From positions 1-31,139 of the forward strand of contig JAGAXP010000327.1 of assembly GCA_017940955.1 (NCBI GenBank): a stretch of DNA of 31,139 bases, given 5' to 3'. The position numbers and the translations under genes were made by a program. This DNA is from Oribacterium sp. (GTDB lineage Bacteria > Bacillota_A > Clostridia > Lachnospirales > Lachnospiraceae). The notes beneath the pieces were generated by a model, which did no database searches, was not told the origin of the DNA, and saw only the letters and a program-made list of their open reading frames with translations. Shown here piece after piece: positions 15,820-23,613 of the stretch; position 1 is the stretch's first letter; each line of letters opens with the position of its first letter.

Positions 15820-16674
15820 TTATTGCATATCGAGATATTTCTTATGTGTCGGCTTCGGATATGCCATATCGATCATGGCGTGTTCCTCCGCTGTAAGGTC
15901 AATGTTGTCGGCATGAGCATTGGACATAGTATGCTCAGGTTTCGAACTTCTTGGGATTGCAATGGTGTGACCGTTTCTTATGTTCCAGGCAAGCATGATC
16001 TCAGGGACAGTAACTCCATGCCTGGCTGCCAGCTCCTGAAGAGTCTTGTTCTGGAAAAGACCACGTCTCAGAGAACCAGCCTGAGCCAGCGGACAGTATG
16101 ACATCAGAGTAACATCATGCTCTACCATCCAGGGCAGAAGTGAAAACTCAATGCCTCTGGAACCTGTGTGATAAAGCACCTGATTCACAAGACAGTTTCT
16201 TCCCTCAGGAATCCTCCAAAGCTCCTCCATATCATCGATATCAAAATTGGAAACGCCCCATGCCTTAATGAGACCCTCAGCCTTTAACTCTTCAAGTCTT
16301 GAAACAGTCTCATACAAAGGATATGAACCTCTCCAGTGATAAAGATAAAGGTCAAGATAATCGACTCCCATACGTGAAAGACTGCCCTTCAGAGCCTGAC
16401 GCATCCGGCTGCCGCCCGCATTATTGGGAAGTACCTTTGAAACCAGATACAGCTTACTTCTGTCAAGAGTGCTGATAGCCTCTCCCAGCATATCCTCTGC
16501 CGCACCGCTTCCGTACATTTCAGCAGTATCGATCAGAGTCATCCCCGCTTCAACACCCTGTCTTATACCCTCTATCTCTCTTTTTCTCTGAAAACGGTTC
16601 TCTCCCAGATACCAGGTCCCCTGCCCCAGCGCCGGCACCGTCACCCCATTCGCTAACTTCACTTCATGCCGCAT
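15820..16674 (-). CDS. Aldo/keto reductase
   Basis: NAD(P)H-dependent oxidoreductase with the (alpha/beta)8 fold, 284 aa. The catalytic tetrad is visible: D49 and Y54 (LIDTAEMYGSG), K80 (VSK) and H113 (LYHW). The cofactor-binding IPRSSKPEH lies near the C-terminus. GGAGG precedes the ATG; the gene starts 13 nt after the DHDPS-family stop, so it is the last gene of that operon. It could reduce a sugar-acid aldehyde or keto intermediate, but substrate range in this family is broad and cannot be read from the sequence. Confidence 0.9.
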   Translation of the reverse strand: MRHEVKLANGVTVPALGQGTWYLGENRFQRKREIEGIRQGVEAGMTLIDTAEMYGSGAAEDMLGEAISTLDRSKLYLVSKVLPNNAGGSRMRQALKGSLSRMGVDYLDLYLYHWRGSYPLYETVSRLEELKAEGLIKAWGVSNFDIDDMEELWRIPEGRNCLVNQVLYHTGSRGIEFSLLPWMVEHDVTLMSYCPLAQAGSLRRGLFQNKTLQELAARHGVTVPEIMLAWNIRNGHTIAIPRSSKPEHTMSNAHADNIDLTAEEHAMIDMAYPKPTHKKYLDMQ

Positions 16675-16687
16675 ATGAATCCTCCGA

Positions 16688-17587
16688 TCAGATAAGCCCG
16701 GCTTCCTTCATAACGCTCTTGAACAGATCAAGTGTTGCAGCATTAGTTGTCGGAAGTGACGGCAGGTAAGGATCCCCCACATTCTCGCCGCGGATATTAG
16801 CCATATCCTTTGCAGCAACCGGGAATGAAGCCTTATCCATAGCAAGTCTTACAGGATTAAGCTTGAACTGAGCCTCACGTGAACCCTCGAAATCACCTGC
16901 TACATACTTCTCATAAACTGCACCGATAAGCTCAGGCATGAAATTTCCTGCTGTACATACACCGCCAACTGCACCTACACACATTGATGCGAAAAGAAGT
17001 GTGTCCTTGCCGCCGAATACCTTGAAGTTCACATCACGGTTTCTGCGAATGCATTCCTCTGTAAGAGTGATATCTCCTGAAGTATCCTTCATACCAACGA
17101 TGTTAGGAACTGCATGAGCGATCTCTGTTACGAAATCAGCAGTCATACCGTAGCCAACACGGCCCGGGTTATTGTAAAGGAGTACCGGAGTCTCAGGAAT
17201 AGCCTCAGCTATAGCCTTAAAATGATTGAAAAGCTCGTCATGTGTCGGCTTCAGAAACATTGGCTGAAGAATCGATACACAAGCAGCACCGTTTGCTGCT
17301 GCCATCTTTGCAAGACGGATGCACTTCTTTGTATTGATAGCACCGATACCGAAGTAAACAGGAACTCTTCCTGCGGCCTGATCAACCATGATCTTAAGGC
17401 CTCTTTCCATCTCGTCTTCTTCGAGCTGATAGAACTCACCGTTTGAGCCGAAAGCAAGAATTCCGTGCATTCCGCCGTTTATCACATAATCAACCTGCTT
17501 GCGCATTCCTGCCTCATCGATCTTCTCATCCTTATCGATCACTGTGATGATAGGCACTACTACACCTTTAATAAAATCTGTATTCAT
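16688..17587 (-). CDS. DHDPS/NAL-family lyase, candidate keto-deoxyglucarate aldolase
   Basis: A 299-aa class I lyase/aldolase of the dihydrodipicolinate synthase superfamily. The Schiff-base lysine is K167 (GMKDTSGD), the catalytic tyrosine Y138 (LLYNNPG), and the carboxylate-binding loop GSNGE lies at 47-51. Known members act as DapA, N-acetylneuraminate lyase, keto-deoxygluconate aldolase or 5-keto-4-deoxyglucarate dehydratase. It lies between reductase 2 and an aldo/keto reductase. Because tartronate semialdehyde reductase and glycerate kinase are present, a cleavage giving pyruvate and tartronate semialdehyde fits better than the dehydratase route to ketoglutarate semialdehyde. That choice is inference. 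An AAGGAAAGG site precedes the ATG. Confidence 0.85.
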   Translation of the reverse strand: MNTDFIKGVVVPIITVIDKDEKIDEAGMRKQVDYVINGGMHGILAFGSNGEFYQLEEDEMERGLKIMVDQAAGRVPVYFGIGAINTKKCIRLAKMAAANGAACVSILQPMFLKPTHDELFNHFKAIAEAIPETPVLLYNNPGRVGYGMTADFVTEIAHAVPNIVGMKDTSGDITLTEECIRRNRDVNFKVFGGKDTLLFASMCVGAVGGVCTAGNFMPELIGAVYEKYVAGDFEGSREAQFKLNPVRLAMDKASFPVAAKDMANIRGENVGDPYLPSLPTTNAATLDLFKSVMKEAGLI

Positions 17588-17608
17588 CTATAGACCTTTC
17601 CTTAAAAG

Positions 17609-17644
17609 AATGTCAGCCCATGTTTTTTCAAAAGGGCTGACATT
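17609..17644 (-). terminator. Hairpin between reductase 2 and the DHDPS-family gene
   Basis: An 11-bp perfect stem (AATGTCAGCCC/GGGCTGACATT), followed by TTCTTTT on the minus strand. It lies 10 nt after the reductase 2 stop and just before the next ribosome site, so it may act as a partial terminator or attenuator inside the operon. Confidence 0.6.
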
Positions 17645-17654
17645 AGATATTTAT

Positions 17655-18542
17655 TTACTTAACGATTGATGTTCCTGAGATTCTCTCGTAGTATCTTACG
17701 ATATCATCATGATCGCATGAACCCTCATCGTGGTTCTTAAGCTCCTGCATAACTTCCATCATCTGAGCTGTCATAGGAACAGGCATGTTGATAGCGTGTG
17801 CAGCGTTAAGAGCATTGGTAAGATCCTTAATGTGAAGGTCGATTCTGAAACCGGGCTTGTAGTTACCTGCAAGCATCATAGGAGCCTTTGCATCAAGTAC
17901 GGTTGAACCAGCAAGACCGCCGCGGATAGCCTGATATACGAGCTCAGGATCTGTTCCTGCCTTCTTTGCAAATGTAAGAGCCTCTGCCACGATACCGATA
18001 TTTGCAGCTACAACCATCTGGTTAGCAAGCTTAGCAACGTTTCCGGAACCGATAGGTCCAACATAAACTACAGAACCTGCCATAACCATGAGCATGTCAT
18101 AGTACTTGTCAAATGTCTCCTTCTTGCCACCAACCATTACAGAAAGTGTTCCGTCGATAGCCTTTGGCTCTCCACCTGATACAGGAGCATCAAGCATATC
18201 TACGCCAATCTTCTCAAGATCAGCAGAAATCTTCTTTGACTCAACCGGGTCGATAGATGACATATCGATAAGAACTGACTCACCCTTACGGAAGCCCTCA
18301 GCAAGACCCTTCTCGTTAAATACGGCTGCTCGAACATGAGGTGAGTTTGGAACCATAGTGATAACCACATCAGCAAACTCAGCAAGATCCTTACCGCATG
18401 TACCGGCCTTAGCACCACAGGCAACAACATCGTTTACTGCCTCCTGGTTGAAGTCATAAACCATAAGCTCGTGACCGGCCTTTACAAGATTCTTTGCCAT
18501 CGGGCGTCCCATAATACCAAGTCCAAGAAAACCAATTCTCAT
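17655..18542 (-). CDS. garR: Tartronate semialdehyde reductase, copy 2
   Basis: NAD(P)H-dependent 2-hydroxy-3-oxopropionate reductase, 295 aa, producing D-glycerate. Dinucleotide motif GLGIMG at residues 7-12, APVSGGEPKA at 119-128, and catalytic K171 in GNVAKLANQM. A strong AGGAGG site precedes the ATG. Compared with copy 1 at 4121-5011, residues from about 158 to the end differ at only about nine positions, while the first 110 residues are clearly divergent. It leads the group reductase-DHDPS-aldo/keto reductase and has its own upstream region, with a GTTTCA motif at 18570. The two copies may differ in cofactor or regulation. Confidence 0.93.
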   Translation of the reverse strand: MRIGFLGLGIMGRPMAKNLVKAGHELMVYDFNQEAVNDVVACGAKAGTCGKDLAEFADVVITMVPNSPHVRAAVFNEKGLAEGFRKGESVLIDMSSIDPVESKKISADLEKIGVDMLDAPVSGGEPKAIDGTLSVMVGGKKETFDKYYDMLMVMAGSVVYVGPIGSGNVAKLANQMVVAANIGIVAEALTFAKKAGTDPELVYQAIRGGLAGSTVLDAKAPMMLAGNYKPGFRIDLHIKDLTNALNAAHAINMPVPMTAQMMEVMQELKNHDEGSCDHDDIVRYYERISGTSIVK

Positions 18543-18833
18543 TACTAAATCCTCCTATAATGTATTATTGTTTCATAAATACCTTTTTTTCAATCGAGTT
18601 ATTTTCAACTCGCAAAGTCATGATATTAAATTGACGAATTATTCTCAATTTGTAAAATGGCCAAAAAAATCTTCAATTCTGTTGCTTTCGTCAATTGCAA
18701 AAACCTTGCCCCCAATCTATTCCATTACATTTCATTTAATTTCATATCATTTTATTCACCCTCCCAAAAGTGCGTTCAAAACTACCATTTTATACTTTTT
18801 TAATTATTTACCATACAGCTCTAAGAAAATGTA
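18543..18833. promoter_or_regulatory. AT-rich upstream region of reductase 2
   Basis: No gene seen. It contains a GTTTCA motif at 18570-18575, a CGAGTT/AACTCG hairpin at 18595-18612, and a separated inverted repeat AATTGACGAA (18629-18638) and TTCGTCAATT (18687-18696). The last may be a pair of operator half-sites. The region is very AT-rich, as expected for a promoter. Confidence 0.4.
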
Positions 18834-19062
18834 GCGCGGAGCCGGTGGGCATCCATTGTAATGCGTTGAGCTGCGGCGAGAAAAAACATAAGAGACCCCC
18901 TTAGAACCACTTGGTTCCTTTTTCCTTAGCCCCCTCGCCAAGTCTGAGTTTTCATAAAAGTAAACGAAGACTCGGCGAGGGCCTAGTGGTTCTTAGGGGG
19001 TCTCTTATAGTTTTTTCCGCCACAGCGACTCGCATTACAATGGATGCCCACCGGCTCCGCGC
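18834..19062. repeat. 229-bp near-perfect inverted repeat (MITE-like or double terminator)
   Basis: Left arm 18834-18910 and right arm about 18986-19062 match over roughly 77 bp (both begin GCGCGGAGCCGGTGGGCATC when read inward). An inner hairpin lies near 18927-18992 (CCCTCGCC/GGCGAGGG). AAGAGACCCCCT arms followed by TTTTTT on each strand make it terminator-competent in both directions. It begins 14 nt after the MBL hydrolase stop. Its length and clean ends also fit a miniature inverted-repeat element. Confidence 0.8.
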
Positions 19063-19075
19063 GACCGCCTTCATA

Positions 19076-19912
19076 TCACTTCATGAGCACTTTAACCTGT
19101 CTCACTCTCTCATCGATGAAATCCGCCCAAACCGTATCATCAAGATATGGCTGCTTTTCATGAGTATAGGTTCCGGCCTTGTCCAGAATCTCGATCTGAT
19201 TCGGATGAGACGGAAGTGCGATATCCACGTGAATCTTCTTAATCTTCTCAGCATCATTCAGAAATCTCTCCCTGTGAGCCGGAGTAAGCATCCTGCTTGT
19301 CTTGTAGTAGTCATCATTCATGGTATTGGCACCAACGCCTCCATGCATGGCAACAGTATAAGTCTCACCTGTCACAGGATTCTTCTCATCCCAGAAGAAG
19401 CTTGTGCAGCCCAGGGTATGCCCCGGTGTAAGCAGAGTTCTGATGGAAATGTCACCAAGGGTGATTGCAACATTATCATCATAATGACGATCAACCTTTA
19501 TATGCTGCACATGCCAGAGATCATGAGGCAGCTCAGTTTCCTCCGGATCCTTCTGCATGAATTCGTCATCTTCCTTTGACATGTAGATAGGTGCTCCTGT
19601 AAGAGCATGCATTATGGCAGCTCCTCCAAAGTGATCAAGGTGTGCGTGACTTATAAGTATCATCTTGATATCTGTGGGCTTATGACCAAGCTTATAAATG
19701 GAATCCACCAACATATAAGCACTCTCTGCGATTCCCGTATCAAGAAGTATGAGGCCTGCTCCTGTATCTATAAGATATGCACCAACCCAGGTCTGGCCTG
19801 CAATATACCAGGTTCTGGGTGACACCTGGAAGGGCTCTACGGCAAGCTTCCAGGGTTCCTCACAAAGTGTTTCCACCGGATGAGGAGTAGGTTTTGAAAC
19901 TCTAAATGGCAT
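19076..19912 (-). CDS. MBL-fold metallo-hydrolase
   Basis: A 278-aa metallo-beta-lactamase-fold hydrolase. The zinc motif HAHLDH lies at residues 89-94 and the third-strand histidine H165 is in TPGHTLG; the overall pattern is like subclass B3 and related hydrolases. No signal peptide is seen, so an antibiotic-resistance role is unlikely. The ATG at 19910-19912 has AAGGTGG at good spacing; a GTG four codons earlier overlaps that site. It is the last gene of the tctC-tctB-tctA system 2 operon, as the alpha/beta hydrolase is in system 1. A lactonase or ester hydrolase for the imported compound is plausible but unproven. Confidence 0.88.
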   Translation of the reverse strand: MPFRVSKPTPHPVETLCEEPWKLAVEPFQVSPRTWYIAGQTWVGAYLIDTGAGLILLDTGIAESAYMLVDSIYKLGHKPTDIKMILISHAHLDHFGGAAIMHALTGAPIYMSKEDDEFMQKDPEETELPHDLWHVQHIKVDRHYDDNVAITLGDISIRTLLTPGHTLGCTSFFWDEKNPVTGETYTVAMHGGVGANTMNDDYYKTSRMLTPAHRERFLNDAEKIKKIHVDIALPSHPNQIEILDKAGTYTHEKQPYLDDTVWADFIDERVRQVKVLMK

Positions 19913-19936
19913 TATTCTTTCCACCTTTCATTATTA

Positions 19937-21427
19937 TTAATTCTTCTTCACATACTTCGTATAAAGCGCCTTCAGTATCGGTGAGAAAATACATGCTATG
20001 GCAATAAGGTTGAATACACAGGAAATAGGACGTGTGAAGAAAGTTGCCACTGTCTCGGTATTCTGGAATGCCTTGAGCATGTTGCTCTCCATGGTAGGTC
20101 CCAGGATGAAGGCAAGGATAAGCGGTGACTGCGGAAGTCCGCCGTATGCCATGAGACATCCGATGACAGCGAAGAAAAGCATCATTCCGCACTTATAAAG
20201 GCTTGAAGAATCAACGTAAGCACTGATAAGAGAAACCACGATAAGTGCCGGATACATGTAGTGATAAGGTACCTTCAGGATCTGAGGGAACACTCTCATA
20301 CCGATGGCCTGGAGGAAGAAACATATAATTGCACAAATCGCAACTACAACGAACATAAGGTAAACGATGTGACCACTGTTCTTAAATACCATTGGTCCCA
20401 TCTCAAGACCGTGAATAGTAAGTGCACCGATAAGAAGCGCAGTACTTGAATCTCCGGGGATACCGAGAGCTGCCATTGGGATCATGGCACCGCCGATGGA
20501 AGCATTGTTGGAAGTCTCAGAAGCCCATACGCCCTCAGGATTACCGGTTCCGAAGGTCTCAGGGTGCTTTGAATTGTTCTTGGCAACCGAATATGCCACA
20601 AGGTTTGAGAGACCTGCTCCCATTCCCGGAAGGAAACCGATTCCAAGCCCGATAAGGAAGGAACGGCAAATGTTTACGATATTTTCCCGGATGTCGGAGA
20701 ACTTGATTCCGATTCCCTTTATCATATTTGTGTCAACAGTCGGCAGCGGATCAAAGCCCTTTGCGTGAGCAAGGATCATCATACTTACACCGAAGATACC
20801 GATAAGAACGACTGTCATTCCGAGACCGCCCATAAGGTACATATTGTCAAAGGTGAATCTCGCCTGTGCATCGATAGGTGAATAACCAACGGATGCAAGA
20901 AGAAGTCCTATACATGCACTGGTAAGACCCTTCAGCATATTGCCCTTTGAGATGGCAAGTACCATGGTGATGGCCATGAAGCAGAGACCGAAATATTCCC
21001 ATGGGCCGATGGCAAAGGCAATGTTTGCTACAGACTGCGCAAGGAAGGCACCGGCGATGGCACTGAAGAAGGTTCCGATAAAGGAAGCTGTCATACCTAT
21101 GGCAAGAGCTCTTCCTGCCTGACCCTTCTTAGCCATCGGATGGCCGTCAAAACATGTGGCAACCGATGAAGGTGAACCCGGAATACCCAGAAGAACAGAA
21201 CCGATGAATCCGCCGGAGCATCCCCCGATCCAGAGTGAAAGAAGGAACATGATGGCCGGGCCTGTTTCCATACCATAGGTAAGCGGCATGAAAAGCATTA
21301 CCGCCATGGTTCCGTTAAGTCCGGGGATGGCACCGAAGATGATGCCGATGACATTACCCACAAGTAAAAGCAAAAAATTAAACGGGTTTGTGACCTGAGT
21401 TATAATAAATCCTGCATTCTCAACCAT
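19937..21427 (-). CDS. tctA: TTT transporter large permease TctA (system 2)
   Basis: Large membrane subunit of a second TTT-family transporter, 496 aa, with about twelve membrane segments. It carries GAIPGLNGTMAV near residue 32, the loop PGSPSSVATCFDGHPM near 85, and LGIPGDSST in the second half. GGAGG precedes the ATG. It lies between tctB and the MBL hydrolase, all closely spaced. It is homologous to but clearly distinct from TctA of system 1, so the two systems probably differ in substrate or affinity. Confidence 0.92.
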   Translation of the reverse strand: MVENAGFIITQVTNPFNFLLLLVGNVIGIIFGAIPGLNGTMAVMLFMPLTYGMETGPAIMFLLSLWIGGCSGGFIGSVLLGIPGSPSSVATCFDGHPMAKKGQAGRALAIGMTASFIGTFFSAIAGAFLAQSVANIAFAIGPWEYFGLCFMAITMVLAISKGNMLKGLTSACIGLLLASVGYSPIDAQARFTFDNMYLMGGLGMTVVLIGIFGVSMMILAHAKGFDPLPTVDTNMIKGIGIKFSDIRENIVNICRSFLIGLGIGFLPGMGAGLSNLVAYSVAKNNSKHPETFGTGNPEGVWASETSNNASIGGAMIPMAALGIPGDSSTALLIGALTIHGLEMGPMVFKNSGHIVYLMFVVVAICAIICFFLQAIGMRVFPQILKVPYHYMYPALIVVSLISAYVDSSSLYKCGMMLFFAVIGCLMAYGGLPQSPLILAFILGPTMESNMLKAFQNTETVATFFTRPISCVFNLIAIACIFSPILKALYTKYVKKN

Positions 21428-21440
21428 TTCTCATTCCTCC

Positions 21441-21899
21441 TTAGCCGAAGATGCCCATAGGCAGCTGGTATCCAAAGGCAACCTGATAAGCCAGGAAGAT
21501 AACAAGTGTCATGGCCACAGAAAATATGATCCTGGAAACCGGTTTTGTTACATAACCCTTTGCATACCATGTGGACAGGCAGTAAAGGTAGATCGGTGTC
21601 GAAATAAAGAATCCGATAAACTGCATCGCAAGAATGTATAAAGCGATGGCAGCGATATTGATGATAAGCCTGATCCAACCCTCTTTTACAAGGAAGGTCT
21701 TCTGCTCCTTATTCCTGCAGCCTTCCAGAAAAATGCCTGCACCGCAGATAACGAAGCCCACGGCTGCAAGTCCCGGTAATGCCTTCGGTCCGGGATAACT
21801 TGCTGTAAACGGAACTTTGAATGTGCTTATCATTGCAAACACAAATATTCCCAGTGCAACGATCACTGCACCTGTGATCTGATCTCTTGAAACTTTCAT
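21441..21899 (-). CDS. tctB: TTT transporter small permease TctB (system 2)
   Basis: A 152-aa membrane protein with four predicted hydrophobic segments, the TctB pattern. A strong GGAGG site precedes the ATG. It is 13 nt upstream of tctA and downstream of tctC, which supports the assignment, since TctB sequences are weakly conserved. Confidence 0.85.
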   Translation of the reverse strand: MKVSRDQITGAVIVALGIFVFAMISTFKVPFTASYPGPKALPGLAAVGFVICGAGIFLEGCRNKEQKTFLVKEGWIRLIINIAAIALYILAMQFIGFFISTPIYLYCLSTWYAKGYVTKPVSRIIFSVAMTLVIFLAYQVAFGYQLPMGIFG

Positions 21900-22207
21900 T
21901 GATGTCCTCCAGGTCAGACACCGTTTGGATTGGATTTGATCCGATACGCATCTGACTCAATTATCAAATTTGGGGTTTTCGTTCAAACACATCTTCTGAT
22001 CTTGTGTATACAGTTTAGTGAACTCATAATTTTTTAGAGTCTTAATGGATTCACACGGACAGTGACTTATACACTCTTAATCAGAATCTTGGCAAAATAT
22101 TAGCCCACATCCTCACATGGTTCATATGAGCAATGCGGGCTAATGTTTCGATCCAAAACCTTTGTCCTGTATCCGGTCAGGGCCTGAACCTTTATAACGT
22201 GACTTGA
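21900..22207. other. tctC2-tctB2 intergenic region
   Basis: A 308-nt gap inside the transporter operon with no gene seen. It holds one clear hairpin at 22100-22143; the rest is AT-rich. Its length suggests tctB-tctA-MBL may also have their own promoter. Confidence 0.45.
22100..22143 (-). terminator. Hairpin after tctC2
   Basis: TTAGCCC-a-CAT pairs with ATG-c-GGGCTAA; on the minus strand it is followed by TATTTT. It matches in position the hairpin between tctC1 and tctB1 and probably gives partial termination or mRNA stability after the binding-protein gene. Confidence 0.6.
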
Positions 22208-23203
22208 TTATTTCTGAACAAGTCCAAGCTCTTCAACTACAGAGTTGATGTCCGCCTGCTGTTCTGCAAGCTTTTTGGGGCCTTCCTCATATGAAAGGAA
22301 TTCCATTGCCATACCTGCAGGTTCGAGTACTTCGTTAACAGCATCTGCCTTTGCAGACTCTGCGTATGCATCATAAAGCTTCTTGGCAATTTCCTCGCTC
22401 ATATCCTTAGGACCTGCAAAAATGTTGTAGGAAGCCCATGAGCAGTCAATTCCGGACTCAACCAGTGAAGGAACATCAGGAAGAACTGAAGATCTTGCGC
22501 CCTCTTCGCCGTTTGTGATAACTGCGAGTGCATTAGCCTTGCCGGACTCAACATACTGTTTAGCCTGGTTTACGTTTACGATACAAGCGTCGATTGTGTT
22601 ACCAACAAGTGCTGTAAGCTTCTCTGTATCGGAACCTGCTTCAACGTACTTAACCTGAACGCCTGAAGCCTTAGCCATAAGACCTGTAATAACGTGTGTT
22701 GTTCCGCCGGTCTCGATACCCATCTTGATCTCTGCTGACTTACCCTTGTTTACGAAATCCTCAATTGTCTTCATATCTGAATCAGCTGAAGTAACAAGAA
22801 CGTACTGTCCCTTCTCTGTACCCTGGCTTACGCCCCATACCTTGAAGTCGTCATTTGCTGTCTTGTCATAAACCTTTGTAGCTGACTTGATAAGCATTGA
22901 TGTGTGATACTGAAGGATCTTGGCTCCGTCGCCCTTTGCTGTACGAACTGTCTCCATGGCAACAACTCCGCCACCATCAGTATTGTTTACGATAGTAACA
23001 TTGGAACCTGTCTTTGCGGCAACCTCCTGACCAAGGGTTCTTGCCATAACATCGGTTCCGCCGCCGGCCTTTGCAGGTACCTGAACTTCGATGCTCTTTG
23101 GAAGTTCGCTTGAAGCCTTAGCTCCGCCTGAAGCGCCGCAGCCCATAAGTGCTGCTGACATTGCTGCGATTACGATGCCGGTTAATAATGTTTTCTTATT
23201 CAT
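22208..23203 (-). CDS. tctC: TTT transporter substrate-binding lipoprotein TctC (system 2)
   Basis: A 331-aa Bug/TctC solute-binding protein. Lipoprotein signal with lipobox LMGC and lipidated C22. The mature domain starts soon after and has VPAKAGGGTDVMAR, the Bug ligand-loop signature. It lacks the long Ala/Thr linker of TctC system 1. A GGAGG site precedes the ATG. It is the first gene of operon tctC-tctB-tctA-MBL and is divergent from LysR3, which probably controls it. Confidence 0.93.
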   Translation of the reverse strand: MNKKTLLTGIVIAAMSAALMGCGASGGAKASSELPKSIEVQVPAKAGGGTDVMARTLGQEVAAKTGSNVTIVNNTDGGGVVAMETVRTAKGDGAKILQYHTSMLIKSATKVYDKTANDDFKVWGVSQGTEKGQYVLVTSADSDMKTIEDFVNKGKSAEIKMGIETGGTTHVITGLMAKASGVQVKYVEAGSDTEKLTALVGNTIDACIVNVNQAKQYVESGKANALAVITNGEEGARSSVLPDVPSLVESGIDCSWASYNIFAGPKDMSEEIAKKLYDAYAESAKADAVNEVLEPAGMAMEFLSYEEGPKKLAEQQADINSVVEELGLVQK

Positions 23204-23613
23204 CTCATCCTCCTGAATTTAGTGAAGCCTTTCGCATTATAATTTTGTTACGGTGATCGGTTTTGGTGATCATGCCGTATACTCATTTCTTACTGAGAAA
23301 CGAATTTTATTAGTGATATTTCACAATTACATGCCTCACTTAAGTGTTGACGTCATTATATTATGCAGTTAAACTAAGTAAAACTTAATCGCAGCTGTTT
23401 CTAAGACTTAATTTTATTTAGTTTACTTTCAGGATTAAAAATCAGACTAATCGGCTGGTATTTAATAACAAATAAATATCAGGGTCTTTATGCAAGTTGC
23501 TTATATATCTATTCTTTTTTATGTTCCTCATGACATGTATAAGCTTTTTGCATAAACCTTTTGCTGCTATTTGTAATTTCAAAGCAAACAAAAAAGATAA
23601 GGAAATGAATTGA
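23204..23613. promoter_or_regulatory. Divergent promoter region of tctC2 and LysR3
   Basis: A 410-bp AT-rich gap with no credible gene. It contains two inverted-repeat pairs: 23370-23388 with 23408-23425 (TAAACTAA..TTTAGTTTA) and TTTATGCAA (23487-23495) with TTGCATAAA (23548-23556). Both are candidate LysR3 operators. A GCGAAAGGCT sequence (minus strand, near 23225-23236) also occurs in the LysR1 box region. Confidence 0.45.

Noticed and set aside
18911..19579. 222-codon plus-strand reading frame overlapping the large inverted repeat and the MBL hydrolase gene
   Set aside because: It is antisense to a clear zinc-hydrolase gene and begins inside the inverted repeat, with no ribosome site.
19076..19912. 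Beta-lactamase (antibiotic resistance) call for the MBL-fold gene
   Set aside because: No export signal, and the gene belongs to a transporter operon; the fold is shared by many metabolic hydrolases.
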